NCBI RefSeq assembly: GCF_025370105.1
Contig: NZ_JANQBK010000005.1
Span: 62,001-126,000 of the forward strand
Direction: 5' to 3'
Origin: Sphingomonas hylomeconis
GTDB taxonomy: Bacteria > Pseudomonadota > Alphaproteobacteria > Sphingomonadales > Sphingomonadaceae
DNA length: 64,000 nucleotides
Positions 37,650 through 45,824 of this stretch are shown here, one piece after another (position 1 is the first letter of the stretch; each line of letters begins with the position of its first letter). Below the pieces are notes generated by a model, which saw only the letters and a program-made list of their open reading frames with translations, was not told the origin of the DNA and did not search any database. The position numbers and the translations under genes are program-made.

Positions 37650-38258
37650 ATGACGATGGATATCGAAGCGATCATGCGCACCAGCGCGGTCATCCCAGTG
37701 CTGGTGATCGACGATGCGGCGACCGCACGGCCGCTCGCCGAGGCGCTGGTCGCCGGCGGCCTGCGTGTGCTGGAAGTGACGATGCGCACCCCCGCCGCGC
37801 TCGACGCGATCCGCGAGATGAAGCAGGTCCCGGGCGCGATCGTCGGTGCAGGCACCGTCGTCGATACCGCGCAGTTCGAACAGGTGATGACGGCGGGCGC
37901 GGAGTTCATCGTCTCGCCCGGGCTGACCGATCGGCTGGGCAGCGCGATCGTCGACAGCGGCGTGCCGTATCTGCCGGGCATCGCGAACGCCGGTGACATC
38001 ATGCGCGGGCTGGATCTCGGGCTCACGCACTTCAAGTTCTTCCCGGCCGAAGCGTCGGGCGGGCTCAAGGCGCTCAAGGCGCTGGCCGCGCCCTTCTATC
38101 AGTGCAAATTCTGCCCGACCGGCGGGATCACCGAAGCGAGTGCCCCGGACTGGCTGGCGTTCGCGCCGGTGCTGTGCGTTGGCGGGAGTTGGGTGACCGG
38201 CGGGACGATGGCGGAAGTCGAGGCGAAGGCGAAGGCGGCGAGCGGACTGGCGCGATAA
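37650..38258 (+). CDS. eda: 2-dehydro-3-deoxy-6-phosphogluconate aldolase
   Basis: Splits KDPG into pyruvate and glyceraldehyde-3-phosphate. The 202-residue class I aldolase has the Schiff-base Lys129 in HFKFFPAE and Glu42 in LEVTMRTP. The ATG at 37650 has TAAGGAA immediately before it. It completes the zwf-pgl-edd-eda route to pyruvate. No glucokinase gene lies in this cluster. Confidence 0.97.
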   Translation: MTMDIEAIMRTSAVIPVLVIDDAATARPLAEALVAGGLRVLEVTMRTPAALDAIREMKQVPGAIVGAGTVVDTAQFEQVMTAGAEFIVSPGLTDRLGSAIVDSGVPYLPGIANAGDIMRGLDLGLTHFKFFPAEASGGLKALKALAAPFYQCKFCPTGGITEASAPDWLAFAPVLCVGGSWVTGGTMAEVEAKAKAASGLAR

Positions 38259-38260
38259 CT

Positions 38261-38393
38261 CCTCCCCGGCACGGGGAGGTGTCGGCCGGAGGCCGACGGA
38301 GGGGGTGGGCCGGCAACAGTACCGTCGCGTTGCCGGCCCACCCCCTCCACCACCCGGCTACGCCGGGCGGTCCCCCTCCCCGTTCCGGGGAGG
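38261..38393. repeat. Palindromic repeat, family D
   Basis: Ends CCTCCCCGGCACGGGGAGG and CCTCCCCGTTCCGGGGAGG, with a near-perfect inner stem GGAGGGGGTGGGCCGGCAAC against GTTGCCGGCCCACCCCCTCC. It lies between the convergent eda and mltG genes. Confidence 0.9.
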
Positions 38394-38402
38394 AATTAGG
38401 GA

Positions 38403-39371
38403 TCACATCTCCCCTCTTGCTCTTCTGATCGCATACCATTTCTGCACGTTCGCATTGTGCTGCTCCAGCGTATCCGCGAACACATGCCCGCCGGTCCCGT
38501 CAGCGACGAAATACAGCGCGCTGGACTGCGCCGGATCGAGCACCGCATCGATGCTCGCGCGGCCCGGATTGGCGATCGGGCCGATCGGTAGCCCGGTCTT
38601 GGCATAGGTATTATAGCCGTTATCCGCCTGCAGCTCCGAGCGCAGGATGCGCCGCCCCAGTGGGCGGCCCTTGGTCACCGGATAGATTACCGTCGGATCG
38701 GCCTGCAACGGCATGCCGCGCTTCAAGCGGTTGGAATAGACCGCGGCGACCGTGCGGCGCTCGGCTTCCTTGCCGGTTTCCTTCTCGACGATCGAGGCGA
38801 GGATCAGCGCGTCGCGCGGCGTGGTGACGGCGATGCCGGGTTTGCGCTTGGTCCAGGCCGCGGCGAGATAGTCTGTCATCGCGCGCTGCATGCGCTGGAC
38901 CATCGCGCTGCGCGAATCGCCACGCTGGAAGCTGTAGCTGTCGGGCAGGATCGTGCCCTCCCCCGGTGCTTCGATCTTCCCCGTCATGCCCTTGGCGTTC
39001 ATGATCGCATCGCGCGCCATGATCGAGGGCCAGCCTTCGGGAATGGTGACGAAGCGCTGCAGCGTGCGCCCGCCCTGCAGCAGTTTGAGGATATCGGCCT
39101 GGCTGAGATGCGCCGGGATGCGATATTCACCCGCCTTGATCCCCGCACCACCGCCGAAGACCCGCGCCAGCAGCTTGAAGGTACTCGCCGAGGAGATGGC
39201 GCCGGCCTTTTCCAGTTCCGCCGCCGCTCCGGCCATGCTGGTGCCGGGGGCGATCTCGACCGTGATGTTGCGCTCGAGCGGCCCGTTGCCGCCCCAGCGC
39301 TGTAGCACGACGAAGAAGGCGAGCACCGCCAGTGCCGCCACGATCAGGCCCGCGCAGCCGAGTTTCTTCAT
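38403..39371 (-). CDS. mltG: Endolytic murein transglycosylase
   Basis: MltG cuts nascent glycan chains and sets their length. The 322-residue product has an N-terminal membrane anchor (LGCAGLIVAALAVLAFFVVL) and the YceG domain with DYLAAAWTKRKPG, LASIVEKETGKEAERR (catalytic Glu) and QADPTVIYPVTKGRPLGR. The ATG at 39371 gives MKKLGCAGLIVA. It lies after fabF on the same strand, separated by a family A repeat. Confidence 0.95.
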   Translation of the reverse strand: MKKLGCAGLIVAALAVLAFFVVLQRWGGNGPLERNITVEIAPGTSMAGAAAELEKAGAISSASTFKLLARVFGGGAGIKAGEYRIPAHLSQADILKLLQGGRTLQRFVTIPEGWPSIMARDAIMNAKGMTGKIEAPGEGTILPDSYSFQRGDSRSAMVQRMQRAMTDYLAAAWTKRKPGIAVTTPRDALILASIVEKETGKEAERRTVAAVYSNRLKRGMPLQADPTVIYPVTKGRPLGRRILRSELQADNGYNTYAKTGLPIGPIANPGRASIDAVLDPAQSSALYFVADGTGGHVFADTLEQHNANVQKWYAIRRARGEM

Positions 39372-39377
39372 AATCTT

Positions 39378-39482
39378 CCTTCCCCGGCGGCGGCCGGGGC
39401 CCAGTCGCAATGGCGGCGGTAACGGTGCGCGGCGCTCACTAACAATCGTTCCTCGACTGGGCCCCGGCGTTCGCCGGGGAAG
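39378..39482. repeat. Palindromic repeat, family A, between fabF and mltG
   Basis: Arms CTTCCCCGGCGGCGGCCGG plus GGCCCAGTCG and CGACTGGGCCCCGGCG plus TTCGCCGGGGAAG are inverted and enclose about 50 bp. Nearly identical arms are at 9089. The repeat fills the whole gap between the fabF stop and the mltG start. Confidence 0.87.
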
Positions 39483-39498
39483 GCGCAAGGGATATGGA

Positions 39499-40758
39499 TC
39501 ACACCGCCTTCATGACGAGCGACGCATTGGTCCCGCCGAAGCCGAAGCTGTTGTTCAGCACCGCCTTCACCGTCCGCTCCTTCGCCTTGTGCGGCACGAG
39601 ATCGACGCCGATGCAATTTTCGCTCGGATTGTCGAGGTTGAGCGTCGGCGGCACGATCTGGTCGCGCAGTGCCAAGATGCAGAAGATGCTCTCCACCGCG
39701 CCGGCGCCGCCGAGCAGATGGCCGATCGCCGACTTGGTCGAGGACATCGACATCGTCTCGATATTGTTGCCGAACAGCCGGCGCACGGCGTTCAGTTCGA
39801 GCTCGTCGCCAAGCGGTGTCGAGGTGCCGTGCGCGTTGATATAATCGATCTCGGCGAGATCCAGCCCGGAGCGCTTCACCGCCATCTGCATCGAGCGGAA
39901 CGCGCCCGATCCTTCGGGATGTGGCGCGGTAACATGATAGGCGTCGCCCGACATGCCGTAGCCCACCACTTCGCAGTAGATATGCGCGCCGCGCGCCTTG
40001 GCGTGCTCATATTCCTCGAGGCAGACCACCCCGGCGCCTTCGCCCATGACGAAGCCGTCGCGGTCCTGATCCCAGGGCCGGCTGGCGCGCCATGGTTCGT
40101 CCCGGAAATTGGTCGAGAGCGCCCGCGCCTGGCCGAAGCCGGCAATGCCGATCGGGCAGATCGTGCCTTCCGCGCCGCCCGCCAGCATCACGTCGGCATC
40201 GTCCATCGCAATCATCCGCGCGGCGTCGCCGATCGAATGCGCGCCGGTCGAGCAGGCGGTGACGACGGCGTGGTTGGGGCCCATTAGCCCGTATTTGATC
40301 TGCACCTGCCCGGTGATCAGGTTGATCAGGCGGCCATGCACGAAATGTGGGCTGACGCGGCGCGGGCCCTTTTCGTGCAGCACGATCGATTCGCTGGCGA
40401 TGCCCGGCAGACCGCCGATGCCCGAGCCGATCGAACAGCCGGCGCGGTATCGCTGCTCTTCGGTCATGTCGAGCAGACCGGCATCCTCGAGCGCCTGGCC
40501 GGCGGCGTCGATGCCGTAGATGATGAACGGGTCGACCTGGCGCTGCACCTTGTGGTCGACGCGCTTGTTGGGATCGAACCCGTAAGCGTGATCCGCCGGC
40601 TTCACTTCGCAGGCATAATTGCTGTGGAAATCGGTCGCGTCGAAACGCGTGATCGTCTCCGCGCCGGATTTGGCGGCGAGAATATTCGCCCAGGCGGTTT
40701 CGACATCGGCGCCCAATGGCGTGACGAGTCCAAGTCCGGTTACGACAACGCGGCGCAT
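39499..40758 (-). CDS. fabF: 3-oxoacyl-ACP synthase II (KAS II)
   Basis: Condenses malonyl-ACP with acyl-ACP in chain elongation. The 419-residue thiolase-fold protein has the nucleophile Cys in VTACSTGAHSIG, with HGTSTPLGD and KSAIGHLLGGAGAVE supplying the two catalytic histidines. The ATG at 40758 gives MRRVVVTGLGLVTPLG. It follows acpP with a 134-bp gap that contains a strong hairpin. Confidence 0.97.
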   Translation of the reverse strand: MRRVVVTGLGLVTPLGADVETAWANILAAKSGAETITRFDATDFHSNYACEVKPADHAYGFDPNKRVDHKVQRQVDPFIIYGIDAAGQALEDAGLLDMTEEQRYRAGCSIGSGIGGLPGIASESIVLHEKGPRRVSPHFVHGRLINLITGQVQIKYGLMGPNHAVVTACSTGAHSIGDAARMIAMDDADVMLAGGAEGTICPIGIAGFGQARALSTNFRDEPWRASRPWDQDRDGFVMGEGAGVVCLEEYEHAKARGAHIYCEVVGYGMSGDAYHVTAPHPEGSGAFRSMQMAVKRSGLDLAEIDYINAHGTSTPLGDELELNAVRRLFGNNIETMSMSSTKSAIGHLLGGAGAVESIFCILALRDQIVPPTLNLDNPSENCIGVDLVPHKAKERTVKAVLNNSFGFGGTNASLVMKAV

Positions 40759-40854
40759 GGGCGTTCTCCGTTAAGTCTTAAAATGCGAACGGCCCCCCAC
40801 CCCTGCGCATATTGCCGGGACGGAGAGCCGATCAGATGGTCTTCATCATCGGGC

Positions 40855-40886
40855 GCCGCCGATGCCGCAGGGGCATCGGTGGCGGC
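40855..40886 (-). other. Intercistronic hairpin between acpP and fabF
   Basis: GCCGCCGATGCC and GGCATCGGTGGCGGC pair across a short GCAG-type loop. No T run follows on the minus strand, so it is more likely a stability or processing hairpin that lets acpP message outlast fabF than a terminator; this role is inferred. Confidence 0.45.
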
Positions 40887-40892
40887 CGGCGA

Positions 40893-41129
40893 TCAGCCCT
40901 TGTTCTCGTCGATGAAAGTGATCGCGTCCTTGACGGTCGTGATCTTCTCGGCAGCGTCATCGGGGATTTCGACGCCGAATTCTTCCTCGAATGCCATCAC
41001 CAGCTCGACGATGTCGAGGCTGTCCGCACCAAGATCGTCGATGAAGCTCGCGTCTTCGGTGACCTTGTCGGCTTCGACGCCGAGATGCTCGACGACAATC
41101 TTCTTAACGCGGTCTGCGGTCTCGCTCAT
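40893..41129 (-). CDS. acpP: Acyl carrier protein
   Basis: A 78-residue acidic helical protein that carries growing acyl chains on phosphopantetheine. The attachment site is Ser37 in [20 protein letters not shown]. The sequence is typical throughout. It lies between fabG and fabF. Confidence 0.98.
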   Translation of the reverse strand: MSETADRVKKIVVEHLGVEADKVTEDASFIDDLGADSLDIVELVMAFEEEFGVEIPDDAAEKITTVKDAITFIDENKG

Positions 41130-41226
41130 TGTATCGTCCCTCTATCGCTGGGGGTTTGGGTATTTCCTGAACGCACCTAGAACGGGGTTGGAGCCCTTGC
41201 AAGAGGCCGGGGCATCCGGATCGGGA

Positions 41227-41964
41227 TCAAATCATCGCCATCCCACCATTTACGTGCACGGTTTGTCCCGTGACGTAGCCAGCCTCGCGGCTGGCGAGAT
41301 AGACGACGGCGGCGCCGATATCGGCGCCCTCGCCCATCTTGCCCGCCGGGATGCGCGCATTGAGCGCTTCCTTCTGCGCGTCGGGCAGCGCGTCGGTCAT
41401 CGGCGACGTGATGAAGCCGGGGGCGACGCAGTTCACGGTGATGCCGCGGCTGGCCAGTTCCTGCGCCAGCGCCTTGGACATGCCGACCAGGCCCGCCTTC
41501 GAGGCGGCGTAGTTAGCTTGGCCCGGATTGCCGGTCGTCCCCACGACGGACGTGATCGAGACGATGCGCCCGAAGCGTGCCTTCATCATCGGCCGTGCCG
41601 CAGCCCGCGCGAGGCGGAAGGCCGCTTCGAGATTGACACGGATCACCATGTCCCACTCCTCGTCCTTCATGCGCATGACGAGGTTGTCCCGCGTCACGCC
41701 AGCATTGTTGACTAGGATATCGAGCTTGCCGAGCGCGGCAACGGCGGACGGCACCAGCGCATCCACAGCCGCGCCGTCCGAAAGATCGCACGGCAAGGCG
41801 ACATGATCGCCGCCCAGCCCGTCCCTGAACGCCTCCAGCTTGGCGAGATTGGAACCGGACACGGCAAGCCTGGCGCCCTGCGCCGCGAGCGCCTGGGCCA
41901 CAGCGGAGCCGATCCCGCCCGATGCGCCGGTAACGAGGGCGGTCATGCCTGTGAGGTCGAACAT
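41227..41964 (-). CDS. fabG: 3-oxoacyl-ACP reductase
   Basis: NADPH-dependent reduction of 3-oxoacyl-ACP. The 245-residue short-chain dehydrogenase has VTGASGGIGSAVAQAL, NNAG, Ser in SITSVVG, Tyr152 and Lys156 in NYAASKAG. The ATG at 41964 has GGAG 5 nt upstream. It is separated from fabD by the 444-bp GxxExxY element instead of following it directly. Confidence 0.96.
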   Translation of the reverse strand: MFDLTGMTALVTGASGGIGSAVAQALAAQGARLAVSGSNLAKLEAFRDGLGGDHVALPCDLSDGAAVDALVPSAVAALGKLDILVNNAGVTRDNLVMRMKDEEWDMVIRVNLEAAFRLARAAARPMMKARFGRIVSITSVVGTTGNPGQANYAASKAGLVGMSKALAQELASRGITVNCVAPGFITSPMTDALPDAQKEALNARIPAGKMGEGADIGAAVVYLASREAGYVTGQTVHVNGGMAMI

Positions 41965-41975
41965 GTGTTTCTCCA

Positions 41976-42395
41976 TTAAATTTGGTTCACGCGGAGACGC
42001 GGAGACGCGGAGGGACGATGGTCATTGACGATCCGTCGCACCCCCTCCTTGAGCGTCGCGCCACCGAAATTGATCAACAGCCCAACGGGCTGCTTGGTAA
42101 GTCTCAGATAGGTGAGCAATTGTTTGCCATGGGCGGCGCTTAGCCGCTCCACCGATTTAATCTCGATGATAAGGCGGTCGTCGATCAGGAGATCGATACG
42201 AAAGGCCGCTTCGAAAAGCAGACCCTCGTATTCAATATTGATGGGGCGCTGACGCGCAACCTGATATCCCATTGCTAGGAGCTTGCCACCCATCACCGTT
42301 TCGTAGACGCTCTCGAGCAAGCCGGGGCCGAGATCACGGTGCAAGCGCAGCGCTACGTCGAGCACGTCACCAGTGATTTCGTCAATATCCCTCAC
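41976..42395 (-). CDS. GxxExxY-family PD-(D/E)XK-like protein
   Basis: The 139-residue product carries the family motif GLLESVY (residues 25-31) and a nuclease-like core: Asp68 in FRIDLLIDD and Glu78 and Lys80 in IIEIKS. The start is the GTG at 42395, just inside the right inverted repeat; no ATG fits. The last residues (about PRLRVNQI) are encoded by the left inverted repeat, so the frame uses the element's end for its stop. In other genomes this family, to my knowledge, is often found inside similar GACGCGGAGA repeats. Function unknown; a role in moving the element is conjecture. Confidence 0.75.
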   Translation of the reverse strand: MRDIDEITGDVLDVALRLHRDLGPGLLESVYETVMGGKLLAMGYQVARQRPINIEYEGLLFEAAFRIDLLIDDRLIIEIKSVERLSAAHGKQLLTYLRLTKQPVGLLINFGGATLKEGVRRIVNDHRPSASPRLRVNQI

Positions 42396-42428
42396 TTCTT
42401 CTCCGCGTCTCCGCGTCTCCGCGTGAAC
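41985..42428. mobile_element. 444-bp repeat-bounded element with GxxExxY gene, between fabG and fabD
   Basis: Perfect 28-bp inverted repeats, GTTCACGCGGAGACGCGGAG at 41985 and its complement ending GCGTGAAC at 42428, bound a single gene. Each end holds repeated GGAGACGC units. The right end lies 6 bp from the fabD stop and the left 21 bp from the fabG ATG. No target-site duplication is obvious. The host operon remains readable on both sides. Confidence 0.7.
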
Positions 42429-42433
42429 AAGCC

Positions 42434-43369
42434 CTACAGGGTTTTTGCCAAAGCCTCGATATCGTCCATCGTGATCACGCTGACCGTCTCGACATCCGGC
42501 GTGATGCGCTTGACCATCGGCCCGAGCACCTTGCCGCCGAACTCGACGTAGCGCTCCACGCCGGTGGCGGTCATCGCCAGCACCGATTCGCGCCAGCGCA
42601 CCATGCCGGTGACCTGCTCGACAAGCAGGCGGCGGATCGTGTCCGGATCGCTCACCGCGCCTGCCGTGACGTTGGCGAAGACGGGGACCAGCGGCGCAGC
42701 GATGCGGACGTCGGCAAGCGCCTTTTCCATCGCGTCGGCGGCCGGTTGCATGAGCGGGCAATGGAATGGCGCCGAAACCGGCAGCAGGATGCCGCGCTTG
42801 GCCCCCATCTCCTTTGCCAGCGCGATCGCGCGCTCGATCGCACCGCGATGGCCAGAGATGACGACCTGACTGGGATCATTATCGTTGGCGACGGTACACA
42901 CTTCCCCGTCGGCCGCGGCATCGGCAATCGCCTGCGCCTTGGCGAGATCGGCGCCCAGCAAGGCGGCCATCGCCCCCTCGCCGACCGGCACTGCTGCCTG
43001 CATCGCCTGACCGCGATGCTTGAGCAGAATTGCCGTCGTGGCGAGATCGAACGCGCCAGCCGCACACAAGGCGGTATATTCGCCCAGCGAATGGCCCGCG
43101 ACGTAATCGGCCTTGTCGGCCAGGCGGATGCCGCCTTCCTGTTCGAGCACACGCAGCGTGGCGATGGCGTTGGCCATGATCGCCGGCTGTGCATTCTCGG
43201 TGAGCAGCAGCTGATCCTCCGGCCCCTCCGTCATCATGCGGAACAGATGCTGGCCCAGCGCATCGTCGACTTCCTGGAACACCGCCCGAGCGATCGGGCT
43301 CGCTTCGGCAAGGGCACGGCCCATGCCCACGGCCTGGCTGCCCTGCCCGGGGAAAATAAATGCGCGCAT
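42434..43369 (-). CDS. fabD: Malonyl-CoA:ACP transacylase
   Basis: Loads malonyl units onto ACP. The 311-residue product has the nucleophile Ser94 in AGHSLGEYTAL, the catalytic His in PVSAPFHCPLM and the PGQGSQ start motif. Length is normal. It begins the fatty-acid operon, but its downstream partner fabG is separated by the GxxExxY element. Confidence 0.97.
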   Translation of the reverse strand: MRAFIFPGQGSQAVGMGRALAEASPIARAVFQEVDDALGQHLFRMMTEGPEDQLLLTENAQPAIMANAIATLRVLEQEGGIRLADKADYVAGHSLGEYTALCAAGAFDLATTAILLKHRGQAMQAAVPVGEGAMAALLGADLAKAQAIADAAADGEVCTVANDNDPSQVVISGHRGAIERAIALAKEMGAKRGILLPVSAPFHCPLMQPAADAMEKALADVRIAAPLVPVFANVTAGAVSDPDTIRRLLVEQVTGMVRWRESVLAMTATGVERYVEFGGKVLGPMVKRITPDVETVSVITMDDIEALAKTL

Positions 43370-43535
43370 GTTTCGCTCCTGATTTCAGGGCTGCGGCCTA
43401 GAAAAGCGCGCGCGCTCTGGCAAGCCGCGACACTTTGCGACGATTTCGTGCGTTGGGTGGGACAGGGCTGCGACAGGTGGCCCCCAAATAGGTTCTCGAC
43501 GCCAACCACTGGCGCCGAATTTTCGGAGACTGACC

Positions 43536-43895
43536 ATGAAGAAGTTCATCCTCGCCGCGCTTGCCGCATCGGTTGCCCTGAGCCCGATGGCCGCATCTGT
43601 CGCCAGCGCGCAGGGTCATCGCGACGAACGCCGCACCACGGTGGTCAAGCGCAACGGCAATGTCGTCAAGAAGACGGTCGTCCGCCAGCAGGCCCCGCGG
43701 TATCGCAGCGATTGGCGCCGCGGTCAGCGCTTCGACCAGCGCCAGGCGCGCAACTATCGCCAGATCGACTATCGCCAGTATCGTGGTCTGCGTGCACCCC
43801 CGCGTGGCTACCGTTACGTCCAGTCGGACCGCAACGTCATTCTGGTCAGCAACGGTGGGATCATCTCGCAGATCTTCAGCGGTCTGATCCGGTAA
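43536..43895 (+). CDS. RcnB-family periplasmic protein
   Basis: The 119-residue product has a signal peptide ending ASAQG and a basic mature part rich in Arg, Gln and Tyr (DWRRGQRFDQRQ, LRAPPRGYRYVQSDRN). The last part matches the RcnB domain, whose E. coli member affects Ni/Co balance. Metal binding by this short version is not evident: only one His remains. GGAGA stands before the ATG, and a terminator follows at 43921. Confidence 0.8.
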   Translation: MKKFILAALAASVALSPMAASVASAQGHRDERRTTVVKRNGNVVKKTVVRQQAPRYRSDWRRGQRFDQRQARNYRQIDYRQYRGLRAPPRGYRYVQSDRNVILVSNGGIISQIFSGLIR

Positions 43896-43920
43896 ACAAT
43901 CGCTGCGCTCAGGCACAGCA

Positions 43921-43952
43921 GGGCGGCGGGACTTCGGTTCCGCCGCCCTTTT
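43921..43952 (+). terminator. Terminator after the RcnB-like gene
   Basis: GGGCGGCGG at 43921 pairs with CCGCCGCCC at 43940-43948 around a CTTCGGT-type loop, followed by TTTT. Confidence 0.85.
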
Positions 43953-43968
43953 CGTGCGCGACAGCATC

Positions 43969-43996
43969 CTTGCCTTCTCGCGCAATTGCGCTATGG
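43969..43996 (+). promoter_or_regulatory. Probable promoter of the rpsF-rpsR-rplI operon
   Basis: CTTGCC at 43969-43974 and CTATGG at 43991-43996 with a 16-bp spacer resemble the housekeeping sigma consensus of alphaproteobacteria. A leader of about 110 nt before rpsF follows, in which an S6:S18-type autoregulatory structure is possible but not shown. Confidence 0.4.
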
Positions 43997-44114
43997 ACCG
44001 CCGCTTCGGGGTGGAAGGCAGACGCTTTTCCGCCCCGTCGAACATGAGACGATAGCCGGAGGGGCGTCACGCATGGTGCGGGCGTCAGCGATCGGCCAAG
44101 ACGAAGGACAAGAC

Positions 44115-44540
44115 ATGGCTCTGTACGAGCACGTGTTCCTTGCGCGCCAGGATCTGGCACAAGCGCAGGTGGACGCCCTGGCGGAAAACGCCAAGAAGAT
44201 CATCGACGACAACAATGGTCGCGTCGTGAAGACCGAAAATTGGGGCCTGCGCAGCCTGGCGTACAAGATCGCCAAGAACCGCAAGGCGCATTACGTGATG
44301 CTCGAAATCGACGCCCCCGGCGACGTCGTGGCCGAGCTCGAGCGCCAGACGCAGATCAACGAAGACGTCATCCGCTACATGACCGTCAAGGTCGAAGGCC
44401 ATGAAGAGGGCCCGAGCGTGATGATGCGCAAGTCCGATCGTGACCGCGAGCGTCGTGGTGACCGCGAAGGCGGCCGTCCCGATCGTGGTGATCGCCCCGA
44501 GCGCTCCGAGCGCCCGCGTCGCGATTTCGACGGCGAATAA
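44115..44540 (+). CDS. rpsF: 30S ribosomal protein S6
   Basis: S6 (141 residues) binds the platform of the small subunit together with S18. The conserved core [20 protein letters not shown] and [18 protein letters not shown] is followed by a long acidic and basic tail rich in Asp, Arg and Gly ([18 protein letters not shown]) as in many alphaproteobacteria. The ATG at 44115 is chosen as the family start. Confidence 0.97.
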   Translation: MALYEHVFLARQDLAQAQVDALAENAKKIIDDNNGRVVKTENWGLRSLAYKIAKNRKAHYVMLEIDAPGDVVAELERQTQINEDVIRYMTVKVEGHEEGPSVMMRKSDRDRERRGDREGGRPDRGDRPERSERPRRDFDGE

Positions 44541-44554
44541 GGAGCATATAGACA

Positions 44555-44779
44555 ATGGCACGCCCATTTTTCCGCCGTCGCAAGTCCTGCCCGTTTTCGG
44601 CCAAGGATGCCCCACGGATCGATTACAAAGACGTCCGGTTGCTGCAGGGCTTCGTGTCCGAGCGCGGCAAGATCGTCCCGAGCCGCATCACGAGCGTGAG
44701 CGGCAAGAAGCAGCGCGAACTCGCCCAGGCGATCAAGCGCGCCCGTCATCTGGGCCTGCTGCCCTATATCGTTAAGTAA
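44555..44779 (+). CDS. rpsR: 30S ribosomal protein S18
   Basis: The 74-residue S18 with [20 protein letters not shown] and [20 protein letters not shown]. It lies 14 bp after rpsF with a GGAG site. Cys residues near the N-terminus (RRKSCPF) are typical of the zinc-independent form. Confidence 0.97.
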   Translation: MARPFFRRRKSCPFSAKDAPRIDYKDVRLLQGFVSERGKIVPSRITSVSGKKQRELAQAIKRARHLGLLPYIVK

Positions 44780-44793
44780 GGAAGGACTGACCC

Positions 44794-45399
44794 ATGCAAG
44801 TCATCCTGCTTGAGCGCGTCGAGAAGCTCGGCGCCATCGGCGACGTCGTCACCGTGAAGGACGGGTTCGCCCGCAACTTCCTGCTGCCGAACAAGAAGGC
44901 GCTTCGCTCCAACGAAGCCAACCGCAAGGTGTTCGAAAAGAACAAGGAACAGATCGTTGCCACCAACGCGGCACGCCGCGGCGAGGCCGAGATCGAAGCC
45001 AAGAGCATCGACGGCATCACGCTGACGCTGATCCGCCAGGCATCGAACACCGGCCAGCTGTATGGCTCGGTCGCGGTGCGCGACCTGCTCGACCTGCTCG
45101 AGACCGAAGGCCACAAGGTGCCCAAGTCGTCGATCGTGCTCAACAAGCCGATCAAGGCGATCGGCGTGTACGACGTCAAGGTCGCGTTGCATCCGGAAGT
45201 GTCGGTGACCGTCAAGGTCAACGTCGCGCGTTCGCCGGAGGAAGCAGAAATGCAGGCCTCGGGCGTCAACGTGATGGAAGCGATGTTCGAAAAGGACGAA
45301 GCCGGCTTCGTCGAGGATTACGATCCCAACGCCGAGCCTGGTGCGACTGCCGAAGTGCAGTCGGATGCGCCGGGATCGGACGAGACGACCGAAGGCTGA
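44794..45399 (+). CDS. rplI: 50S ribosomal protein L9
   Basis: L9, 201 residues. The N-terminal RNA-binding domain (MQVILLERVEKLGAIGDVV, GFARNFLLPNKKAL), a long helix and the C-terminal domain are intact. The extra acidic tail after residue 150 (EAGFVEDYDPNAEPGATAEV) is longer than in E. coli, common in the group. A terminator follows. Confidence 0.97.
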   Translation: MQVILLERVEKLGAIGDVVTVKDGFARNFLLPNKKALRSNEANRKVFEKNKEQIVATNAARRGEAEIEAKSIDGITLTLIRQASNTGQLYGSVAVRDLLDLLETEGHKVPKSSIVLNKPIKAIGVYDVKVALHPEVSVTVKVNVARSPEEAEMQASGVNVMEAMFEKDEAGFVEDYDPNAEPGATAEVQSDAPGSDETTEG

Positions 45400-45423
45400 T
45401 CACTCAGCCCTTGGTTGCCAACA

Positions 45424-45461
45424 AAAAGGCCCGTCCGGAGCGATCCGGGCGGGCCTTTTCT
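45424..45461 (+). terminator. Terminator of the ribosomal protein operon
   Basis: AAAAGGCCCGTCCGG at 45424-45438 pairs with CCGGGCGGGCCTTTT at 45445-45459, with a single mismatch and a T-rich end. Confidence 0.9.
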
Positions 45462-45508
45462 TGTGCGGGTTCCGGGGCCGGCTGGGGGATGCCGGGGGAA
45501 CGCTCAGT

Positions 45509-45586
45509 TCACGGACACGCCACGCAGGCACCGACGACGGCAGCCAGGGGGATCAGCGCGAAGACGAGGGGAAGAATCTGCTTCAT
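45509..45586 (-). CDS. Putative 25-residue hydrophobic peptide
   Basis: A short ATG frame reads MKQILPLVFALIPLAAVVGA and ends in CVACP. It looks like an entericidin-like or small membrane peptide: one charged start, a hydrophobic span and a lipobox-like VVGAC. No ribosome site is clear, and a short frame can arise by chance, so it is tentative. It lies in the 425-bp gap between rplI and mutL, together with a family C repeat and the terminator. Confidence 0.3.
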   Translation of the reverse strand: MKQILPLVFALIPLAAVVGACVACP

Positions 45587-45680
45587 GACCGGTTCGCTTT
45601 TCGTGAACTGAGGACCTGAGGCGAAAATGCGCGAGCGCGAGAAAGGTTTCCGGGAGGTGAACGGAGATGCGCCAGCTCTC

Positions 45681-45786
45681 GTCATCCTGAACTCGTTTCA
45701 GGATCCATTGTGCCGGCATGGCAGCGCACTCCGCTCCATGTCAGGGCTTAGCCGCGCGATGGATCCTGAAACGAGTTCAGGATGAC
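45681..45786. repeat. Palindromic repeat, family C
   Basis: 28-bp arms starting GTCATCCTGAACTCGTTTCA and ending GAGTTCAGGATGAC, perfectly inverted, enclose 50 bp similar to the copy at 29316. It stands downstream of mutL. Confidence 0.9.
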
Positions 45787-45824
45787 GGCTGCCTGGATTG
45801 GCGTCCGCCCGCGAACAGCCAGAC

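Noticed and set aside
41975..42435. Target-site duplication around the GxxExxY element
   Set aside because: Flanking bases on the two sides do not match beyond one or two positions.
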